DNA of 64,000 nt, taken from positions 32,664-96,663 of the forward strand of contig NZ_SDIF01000019.1 of assembly GCF_004122735.1 (NCBI RefSeq). Direction: 5' to 3'. Made by a program: the position numbers and the translations under genes. The notes below the pieces were generated by a model. That model was not told the DNA's origin and ran no database searches. It worked only from the letters and a program-made list of their open reading frames with translations. Shown here one piece after another: positions 9,313 to 17,640 of this stretch; within the stretch, counting starts at the first letter, position 1; each line of letters opens with the position of its first letter. Source of the DNA: Streptomyces sioyaensis. Lineage in GTDB: Bacteria; Actinomycetota; Actinomycetes; Streptomycetales; Streptomycetaceae.

Positions 9313-10422
9313 CTATTCTCCCGTTGACGACGGGTGCATCCTGTGCTCCCGGTGCGGCCGTGGGCACAGTCCGGCCGGCTGCGAGGTCCGGCACACATTC
9401 CGGATGAACCGGTTGTGCCGGCCGGCGCGGTCCCGGTTGGCCAGGTCCACGGGCTTGTTGCGCAGCACGATGTTGTCGCTGATGACATTGCGCTCGTTGA
9501 GCGACTTCACGAAGCTGGGGAAGAGCACGACGCCGCCGGAGAACGGGGAGGCGCCGCGGTTCTCGCGAATCAGGTTGTGCCGCACCAGCGCCTGCTCGGT
9601 GCCGGTGAGCAGGACGCCGACCCCCTGAATGAACGGCAGGCGGCCATTGGCGGGGCAGTGCTTGTTGTTCTTGACGATGGTGTTGTCCCGTACGGTCAGC
9701 GCGCCCGCCCGGGGACGGGACTCGTCGCCGACGATGAAGATGCCGCCGCAGTTCCCGGCGATGCTGTTGTGGGCGACCGTCAGATTCCGGACGCGCTGGA
9801 GGGTGATGCCGATCCGGTTGTGGGACAGCCGGTTCCCGGTGATCGTGGCGCCCCGGTTGTCGGTGGCACCGCCCTCTTCGCCCACGACGTTCGCGAGATA
9901 GATGCCGGAGTCGCCGTTGCCGGTGACGGTGTTGTCCCGGATCGCGGCGCGGGTGGACCTCTCCTGCGCGATGCCCCACACGCCGTTGTGCCGTGCGGTC
10001 ACCCGGTGCACGGTCAGCCGGTCGGTGCGGGAGGCCCAGATGCCGGTCTTCCGGAAGCCCTGGACGGTCAGCCCGTGGAGCGTGACGCCGTGCAGCCTCC
10101 TGCCCCGCTCACCGATGATGCAGATGCCGTTGCCCTCGCGCCCGCAGGCGTTCTGGGCCCGCTTGCCGGACGGGCCGATCACCGTACGGCGGCCCGCGCC
10201 GATCAGGCGCAGCCGCGGCTTGGTGATCAGCACGCTTCCCCGGTAGTGACCGGGCCGGATGAAAAGGGTGTCGCCCGGCCGCGCCCTGTTCACCGCCCGC
10301 TGGATCGATTCGCCGGGGTGGACGACGTGGTATCCGGCCGGTTCGCTCGGTGCGGCCGCGCCCAGTCCGCCGACCAGCATCGCGGCGACGCAGCTCAGGT
10401 ATTTCATCTGTCGTAGCGCCAT
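9313..10422 (-). CDS. Secreted right-handed parallel beta-helix repeat protein
   Basis: A 369-aa protein with an N-terminal signal peptide (about 1-26, hydrophobic core LSCVAAMLVGGLGAA) and then a pectate-lyase/NosD-like right-handed beta-helix. The N-terminal cap is HPGESIQRAVNRARPGDTLF. About ten turns of roughly 22 residues follow, each with an N-x-I/V ladder such as IRDNTVTGNGDSGIYLAN and ITGNRLSHNRIGITLQ. Families with this fold bind or cleave polysaccharides or assemble at surfaces; no catalytic lyase residues can be assigned by eye. It is encoded directly upstream of the methyltransferase and may share its transcript. The start is uncertain: no strong ribosome site precedes the first ATG, and another ATG is 5 codons in. 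Confidence 0.85.
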   Translation of the reverse strand: MALRQMKYLSCVAAMLVGGLGAAAPSEPAGYHVVHPGESIQRAVNRARPGDTLFIRPGHYRGSVLITKPRLRLIGAGRRTVIGPSGKRAQNACGREGNGICIIGERGRRLHGVTLHGLTVQGFRKTGIWASRTDRLTVHRVTARHNGVWGIAQERSTRAAIRDNTVTGNGDSGIYLANVVGEEGGATDNRGATITGNRLSHNRIGITLQRVRNLTVAHNSIAGNCGGIFIVGDESRPRAGALTVRDNTIVKNNKHCPANGRLPFIQGVGVLLTGTEQALVRHNLIRENRGASPFSGGVVLFPSFVKSLNERNVISDNIVLRNKPVDLANRDRAGRHNRFIRNVCRTSQPAGLCPRPHREHRMHPSSTGE

Positions 10423-10547
10423 GAGGCGAAGCTATGGGCGATCATGCCCGCTCGCCACATGTGGTGAGCCGTTGATGACGGTGGGTACGGACCCCGGTGT
10501 GCGACACGCCGTCAGGTCCGGTGCCCAGACAGGCACCGGACCGCCCA

Positions 10548-10802
10548 TCAGGGCCGGTCAGCGGGGTCCCGCGGGCTCTCGTCGCCGGTGTGGAACGCCT
10601 CGCCGCACGGCGCGGAACCGGCGGACCGGGAATCAGCTGACCGGGTATCGGACCGGGCATCGGACGGAGCGTCGGGGGTGTCGGGGCGGGCGTCGGGGCC
10701 GGTGTCCGACGGGGCATCAGCCGGCCCGTCCGGCCACACCTCGGTCAGGAATGCCGCGAGGCTGGTCGGCAGAAACCACGGTCGGGCGCGGAAAACGGTC
10801 AC
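10548..10802 (-). CDS. Small Asp/Pro/Ser-rich hypothetical protein
   Basis: A possible 84-aa protein from a GTG start. The N-terminus (FRARPWFLPTSLAAFLTEVW) is hydrophobic/aromatic, and the rest is a disordered repeat of (S/A)D(T/A)xxD units. Third-position G/C is high along the frame, which supports coding, but there is no purine-rich ribosome site and no recognisable family. It lies in the 563-bp gap between the beta-helix gene and the VOC gene; otherwise that gap holds nothing I can name. Confidence 0.35.
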   Translation of the reverse strand: MTVFRARPWFLPTSLAAFLTEVWPDGPADAPSDTGPDARPDTPDAPSDARSDTRSADSRSAGSAPCGEAFHTGDESPRDPADRP

Positions 10803-10985
10803 GGAGGAACAACGCGCCAGGCCCGGCCGACGACACCGGCCCGGGGGCAGCGGGCCCGCTTGATCACCCCAACGGCCGCGGGGGAGGCGGCCGCCCCGGC
10901 CCGGGGACGGCCCGGCCGGCCGAGGACGCCGGGCCGCGGCCGCCCGGCCCCCGCAGCGCCGCTGCCTCGCACGGCCGAGGCAGGG

Positions 10986-11360
10986 TCAGCCCGCCCGCTC
11001 CGCCGCGCTGCGCTCCACGCAGAACTCATTGCCCTCGATGTCGGCCAGGATCGCCCACCCGGTCCCGTCGGCCCGGCGGTGGTCGGCCACCAGGGTCGCG
11101 CCGAGCGCCAGCAGCCGCTCGACCTCCTCGTCCCGGCTCCGGTCCTGCGGCTGCAGATCCAGATGCACCCGGTTCTTGACGGTCTTGGCCTCGGGCACCG
11201 TGAGGAACAGCAGCGCACCGCCGGCGGTCGTGACCGTGGCCTCCGGATCGCCCGGCCGGTCGTCCTCGGCCAGCGTTCCGCCCAGCACCTGTGCCCAGAA
11301 GCCGGCCAGACGGTAGGCGTCGGTGCAGTCGATCGTGGTGTGCCGTATCCATGAAGTCAT
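10986..11360 (-). CDS. VOC (glyoxalase/bleomycin-resistance fold) family protein
   Basis: A 124-aa single VOC module-pair protein. It has the usual Streptomyces pattern: IRHTTIDCTDAYRLAGFWAQ at the N-terminus, NRVHLDLQP in the middle and a closing ILADIEGNEFCVE strand. His, Glu and other potential metal ligands occur at the expected strand ends (HTTIDC, HLDL, NEFCVE). Substrate cannot be predicted; such proteins include dioxygenases, lyases and antibiotic-binding proteins. The start ATG is chosen where homology begins; the frame is open 66 codons upstream without a ribosome site. Confidence 0.85.
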   Translation of the reverse strand: MTSWIRHTTIDCTDAYRLAGFWAQVLGGTLAEDDRPGDPEATVTTAGGALLFLTVPEAKTVKNRVHLDLQPQDRSRDEEVERLLALGATLVADHRRADGTGWAILADIEGNEFCVERSAAERAG

Positions 11361-11884
11361 GGACGCCACTCTGTGGTTGAAGGGCGGAGCTGTCCATCGG
11401 AAATCATCCGGCACACCACGCCGCCGGCGCGGTTCCGGCGTCCGCCTTCCGCAATTACCATGAGGGAAAGAGCCGTTGAGCCGGACCGTGGCCGGCGGCG
11501 ACCGGCCGGGTCCGCACCCGGGCGCCGGGAACGTCCCGGGCAGGGCACACCCCTGCAAGTCGCCCGTCCCCGTCGTCTACAGTTGCAGAATTCCGCAATT
11601 CAACAGATGACGCGACGGCCGGTCGGCCTGAACGCGGAGGACATGCGTGGGCGGTTTCGCCGAATCGGTAAGGGAACGAGTGCGCGTGACGCGGTCCGCG
11701 CCTCGCCCCGGGGACGGGGCGCAGCGGTGAACGGTGCCTGGGTTCCGCCGGGTCGGACCGAGGCCGGCGCACTGTCCGCGGCCGAAGCCGTGGGGGCGGC
11801 CTCGTGATCCGCCCGCTCCGTTCCCCGCTCGGTGACCGGACCGGAACCCTCCGCTCGTCCTGCGACGGAAAAGAGTGAGCGCTG
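11361..11884. other. Intergenic region, no gene seen
   Basis: 524 bp between the VOC gene (reverse) and the small membrane-protein gene (forward). Frames on both strands lack ribosome sites and motifs. It includes a slightly less GC-rich patch around 11580-11610 (CAGTTGCAGAATTCCGCAATTC) that could hold a divergent promoter. Confidence 0.35.
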
Positions 11885-12280
11885 ATGTCCGGCGCAGCAA
11901 GGCGTAAGGGGCCACCGCCGTGGCGGGCGGTCCGCTCCCGTACCTGCATACCCACGCCCTCCGGGCACGGCACCGTACGCCCCTGCCGGGGGCGGCCGCC
12001 CGGAGGGGGACCGCTGCGCACGGCACCCGGCCGCGGCCGTGCCTGCCCGGAGAGCACCACACCTCGCACCACCTCGCCGCGCTGCGGCATCCCGCACTCC
12101 CGTACGGCCGCGGTCCGGCCCGGAACCCAGCTGGCGCGGCTGCCCGGCGCGGTGCTGCTCACCCACCGGGCCCCCCGGCACAGCATGTGGCGACGGGTGT
12201 TGCTCCATATCGTCGTCACCCAGCTCCTGCTGCTCTTCCTGGCGATGGTCATCTATCTGGGGCGGCACGCCGGGACGTGA
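11885..12280 (+). CDS. Hypothetical tail-anchored membrane protein
   Basis: A 131-aa protein whose first ~90 residues are Arg/Pro/Gly-rich and probably disordered. The C-terminus contains one clear transmembrane helix (LLHIVVTQLLLLFLAMVIYL) preceded by HRAPRHSMWRR, giving a positive-inside, tail-anchored topology. G/C at third positions is strong, especially over the last 45 codons. There is no family I recognise. Its 3' end overlaps the convergent CDP-alcohol phosphatidyltransferase gene by 32 bp, so it may belong to the same locus. The true start could be internal. Confidence 0.5.
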   Translation: MSGAARRKGPPPWRAVRSRTCIPTPSGHGTVRPCRGRPPGGGPLRTAPGRGRACPESTTPRTTSPRCGIPHSRTAAVRPGTQLARLPGAVLLTHRAPRHSMWRRVLLHIVVTQLLLLFLAMVIYLGRHAGT

Positions 12281-13052
12281 CGGACCACGCGGGCACGTGC
12301 CGCGCACGGACCGTCGGCACCCTCGCCGCGCCCGCCCGCTCCCGGACCCGCCACAGCCACGCGACATCACGCCCGAACGACCACACCAGAAGCGCCAGCG
12401 CCACCGCGACCGCCGCGGCCGCCGATGCCCTCGGCAGGATCCCGGCACCGGCCACCACCAGCACGACGCCCTGCAGCGCCGCCACGGTCTTACGGGCCAT
12501 GCTGTGCGGCAGTGCCCCGCGCAGCCACGGCAGTGCCCAGGAGGCCGCGACGAAGGCGTACCGCATGAGGCCGATGGCCAGGACCCAGGAGCCCAGCGGC
12601 AGCGCGAGGTGGATGCAGAGCACCAGGATCAGGAAGGCGTCGACCTCCATGTCGAAGCGCGCCCCGAGCGGGGTCGCCGTCCCGGTGTACCGCGCCACCT
12701 TCCCGTCCACGCCGTCGAGGACCAGCGCCACGGCGGCGAACGCGATCAGCACCGCGACGGGTACGTGCCGGCCGAAGGAGTCCGCGACCATCGCCGTCAC
12801 CCCGCCGACCAGGATGGTGCGGGCCAGCGTGACGCGGTTGGCCGGTCCGAACGTCAGGGTCCACGACCGGCGCACCGCGACGGTGAGGACGGCCCAGGTG
12901 GCCACCGCGAAGACCAGGCCCGTCAGCCAGCCCACCATGCTCAGGCCGACCGCGCGGCACAGCACCTCCAGCAGCAACAGCTGCACGCCCATTCCTGCCG
13001 TAATGTCCGGTCCGAACGGCCTTGTGTCGTAGCGCTCTTGTACGGCCACCAT
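12249..13052 (-). CDS. CDP-alcohol phosphatidyltransferase family membrane protein
   Basis: A 267-aa integral membrane enzyme that transfers a phosphoalcohol or phosphatidyl group from a CDP-activated donor to an alcohol. The family signature D-G-x2-A-R-x8-G-x3-D-x3-D is matched exactly at residues 116-138 (Asp116, Ala120, Arg121, Gly130, Asp134, Asp138). Six hydrophobic helices are visible. GGGAGG precedes the ATG. It is divergent from the operon of dehydrogenase, PTPS homologue, glycosyltransferase and methyltransferase, separated by 106 bp. This suggests that the cluster ends in a lipid-linked or phospho-alcohol product; the alcohol substrate is unknown. The C-terminal ~30 residues are basic and soluble. 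Confidence 0.88.
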   Translation of the reverse strand: MVAVQERYDTRPFGPDITAGMGVQLLLLEVLCRAVGLSMVGWLTGLVFAVATWAVLTVAVRRSWTLTFGPANRVTLARTILVGGVTAMVADSFGRHVPVAVLIAFAAVALVLDGVDGKVARYTGTATPLGARFDMEVDAFLILVLCIHLALPLGSWVLAIGLMRYAFVAASWALPWLRGALPHSMARKTVAALQGVVLVVAGAGILPRASAAAAVAVALALLVWSFGRDVAWLWRVRERAGAARVPTVRARHVPAWSVTSRRAAPDR

Positions 13053-13158
13053 GCCTCCCGTGACGTGTGGCGGAGTCGAAGGGTGTTGCGTATCGTGACG
13101 GCGTCCCCATGATCCCCAGCATTGTTGAACCATCCGCGTAGCGTCCAGGAGGATCCCT

Positions 13159-14145
13159 ATGCCGCGCGTCGCTTGTGCCTTTTGGCTAAGCGTTTCAGGG
13201 CAGGGCGAAATCCGGACGGTGCCGGTCCCGGAGCCCCGTGACGACGAAGTCCTGGTGCGTACGCTCTGCTCCGGTGTGAGCCGTGGCACAGAGACCCTCG
13301 TCTTCCGCGGCGGTGTCCCCGAGAGCCAGCACGCCGTGATGCGGGCGCCGTTCCAGGAAGGCGACTTCCCCGCACCGGTCAAGTACGGCTATCTCAACGT
13401 CGGAGTCGTCGAGCAGGGGCCGTCCGCCCTGCTGGGCCGCACGGTCTTCTGCCTCTATCCGCACCAGACCCACTACGTCGTCCCGGCGAGTGCGGTCACC
13501 CCGGTACCGGACTCCGTCCCCGCCTCGCGCGCCGTGCTGGCGGGTACGGTCGAGACCGCGGTGAACGCCCTGTGGGACGCCGCGCCGCTGGTCGGCGACC
13601 GGATCGCGGTGGTCGGTGCGGGCATGGTCGGCTGCAGTGTGGCCGCGGTCCTCGCCCGCTTCCCCGGCGTCCGGCTACAGCTGGTCGACGCCGACCCCGC
13701 ACGGGCCGCCACCGCCGAGGCGCTGGGGGTGGACTTCGCGCTGCCGCAGGACGCGAGGGGCGACTGTGACCTGGTCGTCCACGCCAGCGCCACCGAGCAG
13801 GGGCTGGCCCGCTCCCTCGAACTCCTCGCCCAGGAAGGCACCGTCATCGAGCTGAGCTGGTACGGCGACCGGCAGGTCAGCCTGCCGCTGGGGGAGGCCT
13901 TCCACTCCCGCCGGCTGGTCGTGCGCAGCAGTCAGGTGGGTGCCGTCTCCCCGGCCCGGCGCGCCCGTCGTACCTTCGCCGACCGGCTGGCGCTCGCCCT
14001 CGACCTGCTCGCCGACCCCGCCTTCGATGCGCTGGTCACCGGCGAATCCGCCTTCGAGGACCTGCCGCGGGTGATGCCCCGGCTCGCCTCCGGCGACCTC
14101 CCCGCACTGTGCCACCGCATCCGGTACACCGCGGCGGACGGCTAG
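13159..14145 (+). CDS. Zinc-type (MDR) dehydrogenase, BchC-like
   Basis: A 328-aa medium-chain dehydrogenase/reductase. The N-terminal GroES-like domain includes DEVLVRTLCSGVSRGTETL, and the Rossmann domain has the nucleotide loop VVGAGMVGCSVAAVLARF. It is shorter than classical alcohol dehydrogenases and lacks the GHE and structural-zinc cysteine cluster. It most resembles the BchC-like/zinc-binding alcohol dehydrogenase subgroup. It would oxidise a hydroxyl or reduce a carbonyl on an intermediate of the cluster. CAGGAGGATC precedes the ATG. It is first in the forward operon 13159-17640; the PTPS homologue begins 102 bp later. Confidence 0.85.
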   Translation: MPRVACAFWLSVSGQGEIRTVPVPEPRDDEVLVRTLCSGVSRGTETLVFRGGVPESQHAVMRAPFQEGDFPAPVKYGYLNVGVVEQGPSALLGRTVFCLYPHQTHYVVPASAVTPVPDSVPASRAVLAGTVETAVNALWDAAPLVGDRIAVVGAGMVGCSVAAVLARFPGVRLQLVDADPARAATAEALGVDFALPQDARGDCDLVVHASATEQGLARSLELLAQEGTVIELSWYGDRQVSLPLGEAFHSRRLVVRSSQVGAVSPARRARRTFADRLALALDLLADPAFDALVTGESAFEDLPRVMPRLASGDLPALCHRIRYTAADG

Positions 14146-14247
14146 GGGTGTCCCCTAGGCGGGGTCCGCAGCGGCCCCCGTGGACCGCCTGAATTCGCCC
14201 TCTCGCGACACCGTCACTGAGACCGACATCACACCGGAGGAACGGCC

Positions 14248-14646
14248 TTGTTCAGCATCACCGTCCGCGATCACCTCATGATCGCCCACAGCTTCCGTGG
14301 CGAGGTCTTCGGCCCCGCACAGCGTCTGCACGGCGCGACCTTCCTCGTGGACGCCACCTTCCGCCGGCCGGAGCTCGACGACGACAACATCGTCGTCGAC
14401 ATCGGCCTGGCCACCCGGGAACTCGGTGCCGTGGTCGGGGAACTGAACTACCGCAACCTCGACGAGGAGCCCGCCTTCACCGGCATCAACACCTCGACGG
14501 AGGCCCTGGCCAAGGTGATCGCCGACCGGCTCGCGGACCGCATCCAGGCGGGCAACCTCGGCGAGGGCGCCCGCGAGCTGACCGGGATATCGGTCACCCT
14601 GCATGAATCCCACATCGCCTGGGCGACCTACGAGCGCACTCTGTGA
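14248..14646 (+). CDS. 6-pyruvoyl-tetrahydropterin synthase (PTPS/QueD) homologue
   Basis: A 132-aa T-fold protein starting at TTG, preceded by CGGAGGAA. PTPS/QueD enzymes act on dihydroneopterin triphosphate. The equivalents of the zinc-binding motifs are IAHSFRG and [12 protein letters not shown], but the usual HGHNY motif is HGATF here, so one metal His is not in its normal place. No catalytic Cys is obvious near the usual position. The C-terminal [10 protein letters not shown] corresponds to the substrate-anchoring Glu strand. It resembles S. coelicolor SCO6650, a structurally characterised PTPS homologue of unknown reaction. The sequence suggests a divergent activity on a pterin or pyrimidine substrate. 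Its stop overlaps the glycosyltransferase GTG start. Confidence 0.88.
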   Translation: MFSITVRDHLMIAHSFRGEVFGPAQRLHGATFLVDATFRRPELDDDNIVVDIGLATRELGAVVGELNYRNLDEEPAFTGINTSTEALAKVIADRLADRIQAGNLGEGARELTGISVTLHESHIAWATYERTL

Positions 14647-15764
14647 CCCGTACCGGCGCCACGGCGACGGCGGAGCGCGTGGTGCATGTGGTCCTGCCCG
14701 GCGACGTCGACGATCCGGCGGCGCCCAGCGGTGGCAACACCTACGACCGCCGGGTGTGCCGCGATCTCCCGGCGGCGGGCTGGCGGGTGCGCCCGTATGC
14801 CGCGCACGGAAGCTGGCCGCGGCCGGACGCCGCCGCCCGCGTGGGGCTGGCGCAGCATCTGGCGCGGCTGCCGGACGACGCCGTGGTCCTGCTCGACGGA
14901 CTGGTCGCCTGCGGTGTCCCGGAAGTGCTCCGCCCCGAGGCGGACCGGCTGCGGCTCGCCGTCCTCGTCCATCTGCCGCTGGGCGACGAGACCGGGCTCG
15001 ATGCCGCCGTGGCCGCGGAACTGGACGCCCGCGAACGCCGTACGCTGCACGCCGCGGAGGCCGTGGTGGCCACCAGCGACTGGGCCGCCCGCCGGCTCGT
15101 CGCGCACCACGGACTGGCGGCCGCGCGCGTCCATGTCGCCAGGCCGGGGGCCGACCCGGCACCCCCCGCGCCCGGCACCGACGGCGCCTCCGGACTGCTG
15201 TGTGTCGCGTCGGTCACCCCGCGCAAGGGCCAGCACCTCCTGGTGGAGGCGCTGGCGGAGGTCGCCGATCTGCCCTGGAGCTGCACCTTCGTCGGCGGGC
15301 TCGGCCGCGACACCGGATACGCCGACCAACTGCGGGACAAGGTGGCGGAGTTGGGCCTCGACGACCGGATCACCTTCACCGGGCCGCAGGCCGGCGCTGC
15401 ACTGGACGCGCGGTATGCCGCCGCCGATCTGTTGCTGCTCGCCTCGTACGCCGAGACCTACGGCATGGTCGTCACCGAGGCGCTGGGGCGCGGGATTCCG
15501 GTCCTGGCCACGGACGTGGACGGGGTACCGGAGGCGGTCGGCCGGGCTCCGGACGGCAGGGTTCCGGGCCTTCTGGTACCGCCCGGACGGCCGGCGGCGC
15601 TCGCCGGCGCGCTCCGTGACTGGCTCGGCGATCCGCAACTGCGCGGCCGGCTGAGGGAAGCGGCACGCGGCCGGCGTGCCATGCTGGAGGGGTGGGAGAT
15701 GACGTCGCACAGTCTGGCCGGGACGCTCGAACGGCTTCGGCACGAGCCCCGGAGCGCCCGATGA
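14643..15764 (+). CDS. Glycosyltransferase family 4-type (GT-B) enzyme
   Basis: A 373-aa GT-B fold glycosyltransferase. The N-terminal acceptor domain is [19 protein letters not shown], where the glycine-rich loop is typical of GT4. The C-terminal donor domain has [20 protein letters not shown] and the E-x7-E motif [17 protein letters not shown], which binds NDP-sugar. It probably glycosylates the cluster intermediate on the cytoplasmic side. It starts at GTG within a GTGA overlap with the PTPS homologue and ends in an ATGA overlap with the methyltransferase, so all these products are translated from one message. Confidence 0.9.
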   Translation: MTRTGATATAERVVHVVLPGDVDDPAAPSGGNTYDRRVCRDLPAAGWRVRPYAAHGSWPRPDAAARVGLAQHLARLPDDAVVLLDGLVACGVPEVLRPEADRLRLAVLVHLPLGDETGLDAAVAAELDARERRTLHAAEAVVATSDWAARRLVAHHGLAAARVHVARPGADPAPPAPGTDGASGLLCVASVTPRKGQHLLVEALAEVADLPWSCTFVGGLGRDTGYADQLRDKVAELGLDDRITFTGPQAGAALDARYAAADLLLLASYAETYGMVVTEALGRGIPVLATDVDGVPEAVGRAPDGRVPGLLVPPGRPAALAGALRDWLGDPQLRGRLREAARGRRAMLEGWEMTSHSLAGTLERLRHEPRSAR

Positions 15765-16633
15765 ACGCCACCGACCGGCCCCGATTCGCCCCTGACTGGC
15801 TGGAGTTGCGCGAGCGCGCCGATGCCGCAGCGCGCGCTCCGGAACTGCTGCGTCCGCTGCGCGAACGGCTCTTTGCGCAGCCGGCTCCGGCCGGCCTGGA
15901 CGGCAGCCGGGGGCTGGTGATCCGTGACCTCGGCTGTGGCACCGGCTCGATGGGGCGCTGGCTCGCCGTCCGGCTGCCCGGGCCGCAGCACTGGGTCCTG
16001 CACGACCATGACCCCTTGCTGCTCGCGCACGCCGGGGCGCGGATGCCGGTAACCGCCGCCGACGGCACGCCCGTTGAGGCGACGACCACGCGCGGCGATC
16101 TGGCCGACCTCAGCGCCGCCGACCTCGCCGGCACCTCGCTGGTGACCGCCTCCGCGCTGCTCGACCTGCTCACCCGCGAGGAGGTGGAGGACCTCGCCGA
16201 GGCCTGTGTCGGCGCGGGCTGCCCGGCGCTGCTGGCCCTCTCCGTCGCCGGGCGGGTCGAACTGACCCCGTCCGATCCCCTCGATGCCGAGATCGCCGAG
16301 GCCTTCAACGACCATCAGCGCCGTACGGACCAGGGCCGCGCGCTGCTCGGTCCGGATGCGATCGCGGCGGCGGTCGCGGCGTTCGAGCGGCGCGGTGCGA
16401 CGGTCCTGGTGCGGTCCAGCCCCTGGCGGCTCGGCTGCGTCGAGTCGGCGCTGATCGCCGAATGGCTGCGCGGCTGGGTCGGCGCCGCGCACGCCCAGCG
16501 CCCGGAGCTGGCGCCCGATGCCGTCGCCTATCTGCGCCGCCGGCTGGAGGAGTGTGCGGCGGGGGAGTTGAACGTCGAGGTGTACCACACCGATCTGCTG
16601 GCGCTGCCCCGGCCCGTCTCCGGGAGCGCGTGA
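15761..16633 (+). CDS. Class I SAM-dependent methyltransferase
   Basis: A 290-aa protein with Rossmann motif I GLVIRDLGCGTGSMGRWLAV and acidic loop HDHDPLLLAHA, followed by DLADLSAADLAGTSLVTASAL around motifs II-IV. The N-terminal ~50 residues form a helical cap (FAPDWLELRERADAAARAPE). The substrate is unknown; it would be an O- or N-methylation of the pyrimidine/pterin or sugar made by the cluster. Both junctions (ATGA with the glycosyltransferase, TGATG with the flippase-like gene) show translational coupling. Confidence 0.88.
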   Translation: MNATDRPRFAPDWLELRERADAAARAPELLRPLRERLFAQPAPAGLDGSRGLVIRDLGCGTGSMGRWLAVRLPGPQHWVLHDHDPLLLAHAGARMPVTAADGTPVEATTTRGDLADLSAADLAGTSLVTASALLDLLTREEVEDLAEACVGAGCPALLALSVAGRVELTPSDPLDAEIAEAFNDHQRRTDQGRALLGPDAIAAAVAAFERRGATVLVRSSPWRLGCVESALIAEWLRGWVGAAHAQRPELAPDAVAYLRRRLEECAAGELNVEVYHTDLLALPRPVSGSA

Positions 16634-17640
16634 TGGACCGGTCCCGCTGGGCGGCGTGGCTCAGGATGCTCGCGGGGCTGGGCATCCTGGTGGCGCTGGT
16701 GTGGCATCTGGGATCCGACGCCTTCGTGTCGGGCCTGCGCCGGATCGACGCCGCCACGCTGCTGGCCGGGCTCGCCATCGGCCTGCTGACCACGGTGTGC
16801 AGCGCCTGGCGCTGGTCGCTGGTGGCCCGCGGTCTCGGACTGCGGCTGCCGCTGGGCCGGGCCGTCGCGGACTACTACCGGGCGCTGTTCCTCAACGCGG
16901 CTCTGCCCGGCGGCGTGCTGGGCGATGTGCACCGCGCGGTACGCCACGGTCGCACCTCCGGTGACCTGGGCCGCGGCGTCCGTGCGGTGGTCCTGGAACG
17001 CACCGCGGGCCAACTCGTCCTGCTCGTCGCGGGGGCGGCGGTGCTGCTCGTGCGGCCCTCCCCGGTCCTGGCGCCGGTCGTCCGCTTCCTCACCTCGCCC
17101 GCCGTCGCGCTGTCCGTGGCCGCGGTGGCCGTGCTGCTGACGGCGGCCGCCCTGAGGGTGCGGACCCGGCGGGGCGCCTCGCGGGCCGAACGCGCCGTCC
17201 GCGGCATGCTGGCCGAGGTACGGCAGGGCCTGCTCGGCCGTGGGGTGTGGCCCGGTGTCGCGCTCTCGTCCGTGGCGGTCCTGACGGGGTATCTCGGGAT
17301 GTTCGTGCTGGCCGCCCGGGTGGCCGGAGCCACCGCGCCGATCGCCGAACTGGTGCCGCTGGTGGTGCTGGCGCTGCTGGCGATGGCGCTGCCGCTGAAC
17401 GTCGGCGGCTGGGGCCCACGCGAAGGCGTCGCCGCGTGGGCCTTCGGTGCCGCCGGACTAGGCGCGGCGCAGGGGCTCACCACCGCCGTGATCTACGGCG
17501 TGCTGGCTTTCGTGGCGAGCCTGCCCGGCGCCGCGGTCCTGCTCGTCCGCCGCTCCGTCACCCGGGGTGGCGAGCGGCCGCAGGTCGAGCTCGAAGAGCG
17601 TGTCCTCGCCGAGCAGGGCGCGCCGCAGCGGCGGGCGTAG
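16633..17640 (+). CDS. Flippase-like / LPG-synthase transmembrane domain protein (UPF0104)
   Basis: A 335-aa polytopic membrane protein with about 8 helices, the UPF0104/AglD-like domain found in MprF flippases and glycolipid pathways. Characteristic pieces are FLNAALPGGVLGDVHRAVRH, ERTAGQLVLLVAGAAVLL and LPLNVGGWGPREGVAAWAFG. It is the last gene of the forward operon and suggests that the product is membrane-anchored and moved across the membrane. The recognisable domain ends near residue 312. The final ~24 residues are charged and encoded in DNA that also encodes the C-terminus of the convergent RibD-like protein (183-bp antisense overlap). Confidence 0.87.
   Translation: MDRSRWAAWLRMLAGLGILVALVWHLGSDAFVSGLRRIDAATLLAGLAIGLLTTVCSAWRWSLVARGLGLRLPLGRAVADYYRALFLNAALPGGVLGDVHRAVRHGRTSGDLGRGVRAVVLERTAGQLVLLVAGAAVLLVRPSPVLAPVVRFLTSPAVALSVAAVAVLLTAAALRVRTRRGASRAERAVRGMLAEVRQGLLGRGVWPGVALSSVAVLTGYLGMFVLAARVAGATAPIAELVPLVVLALLAMALPLNVGGWGPREGVAAWAFGAAGLGAAQGLTTAVIYGVLAFVASLPGAAVLLVRRSVTRGGERPQVELEERVLAEQGAPQRRA

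Noticed and set aside
14155..17483. Several long reverse-strand frames within the glycosyltransferase-methyltransferase-flippase operon
   Set aside because: Shadows of genes joined by ATGA/GTGA/TGATG junctions with clear motifs on the forward strand.
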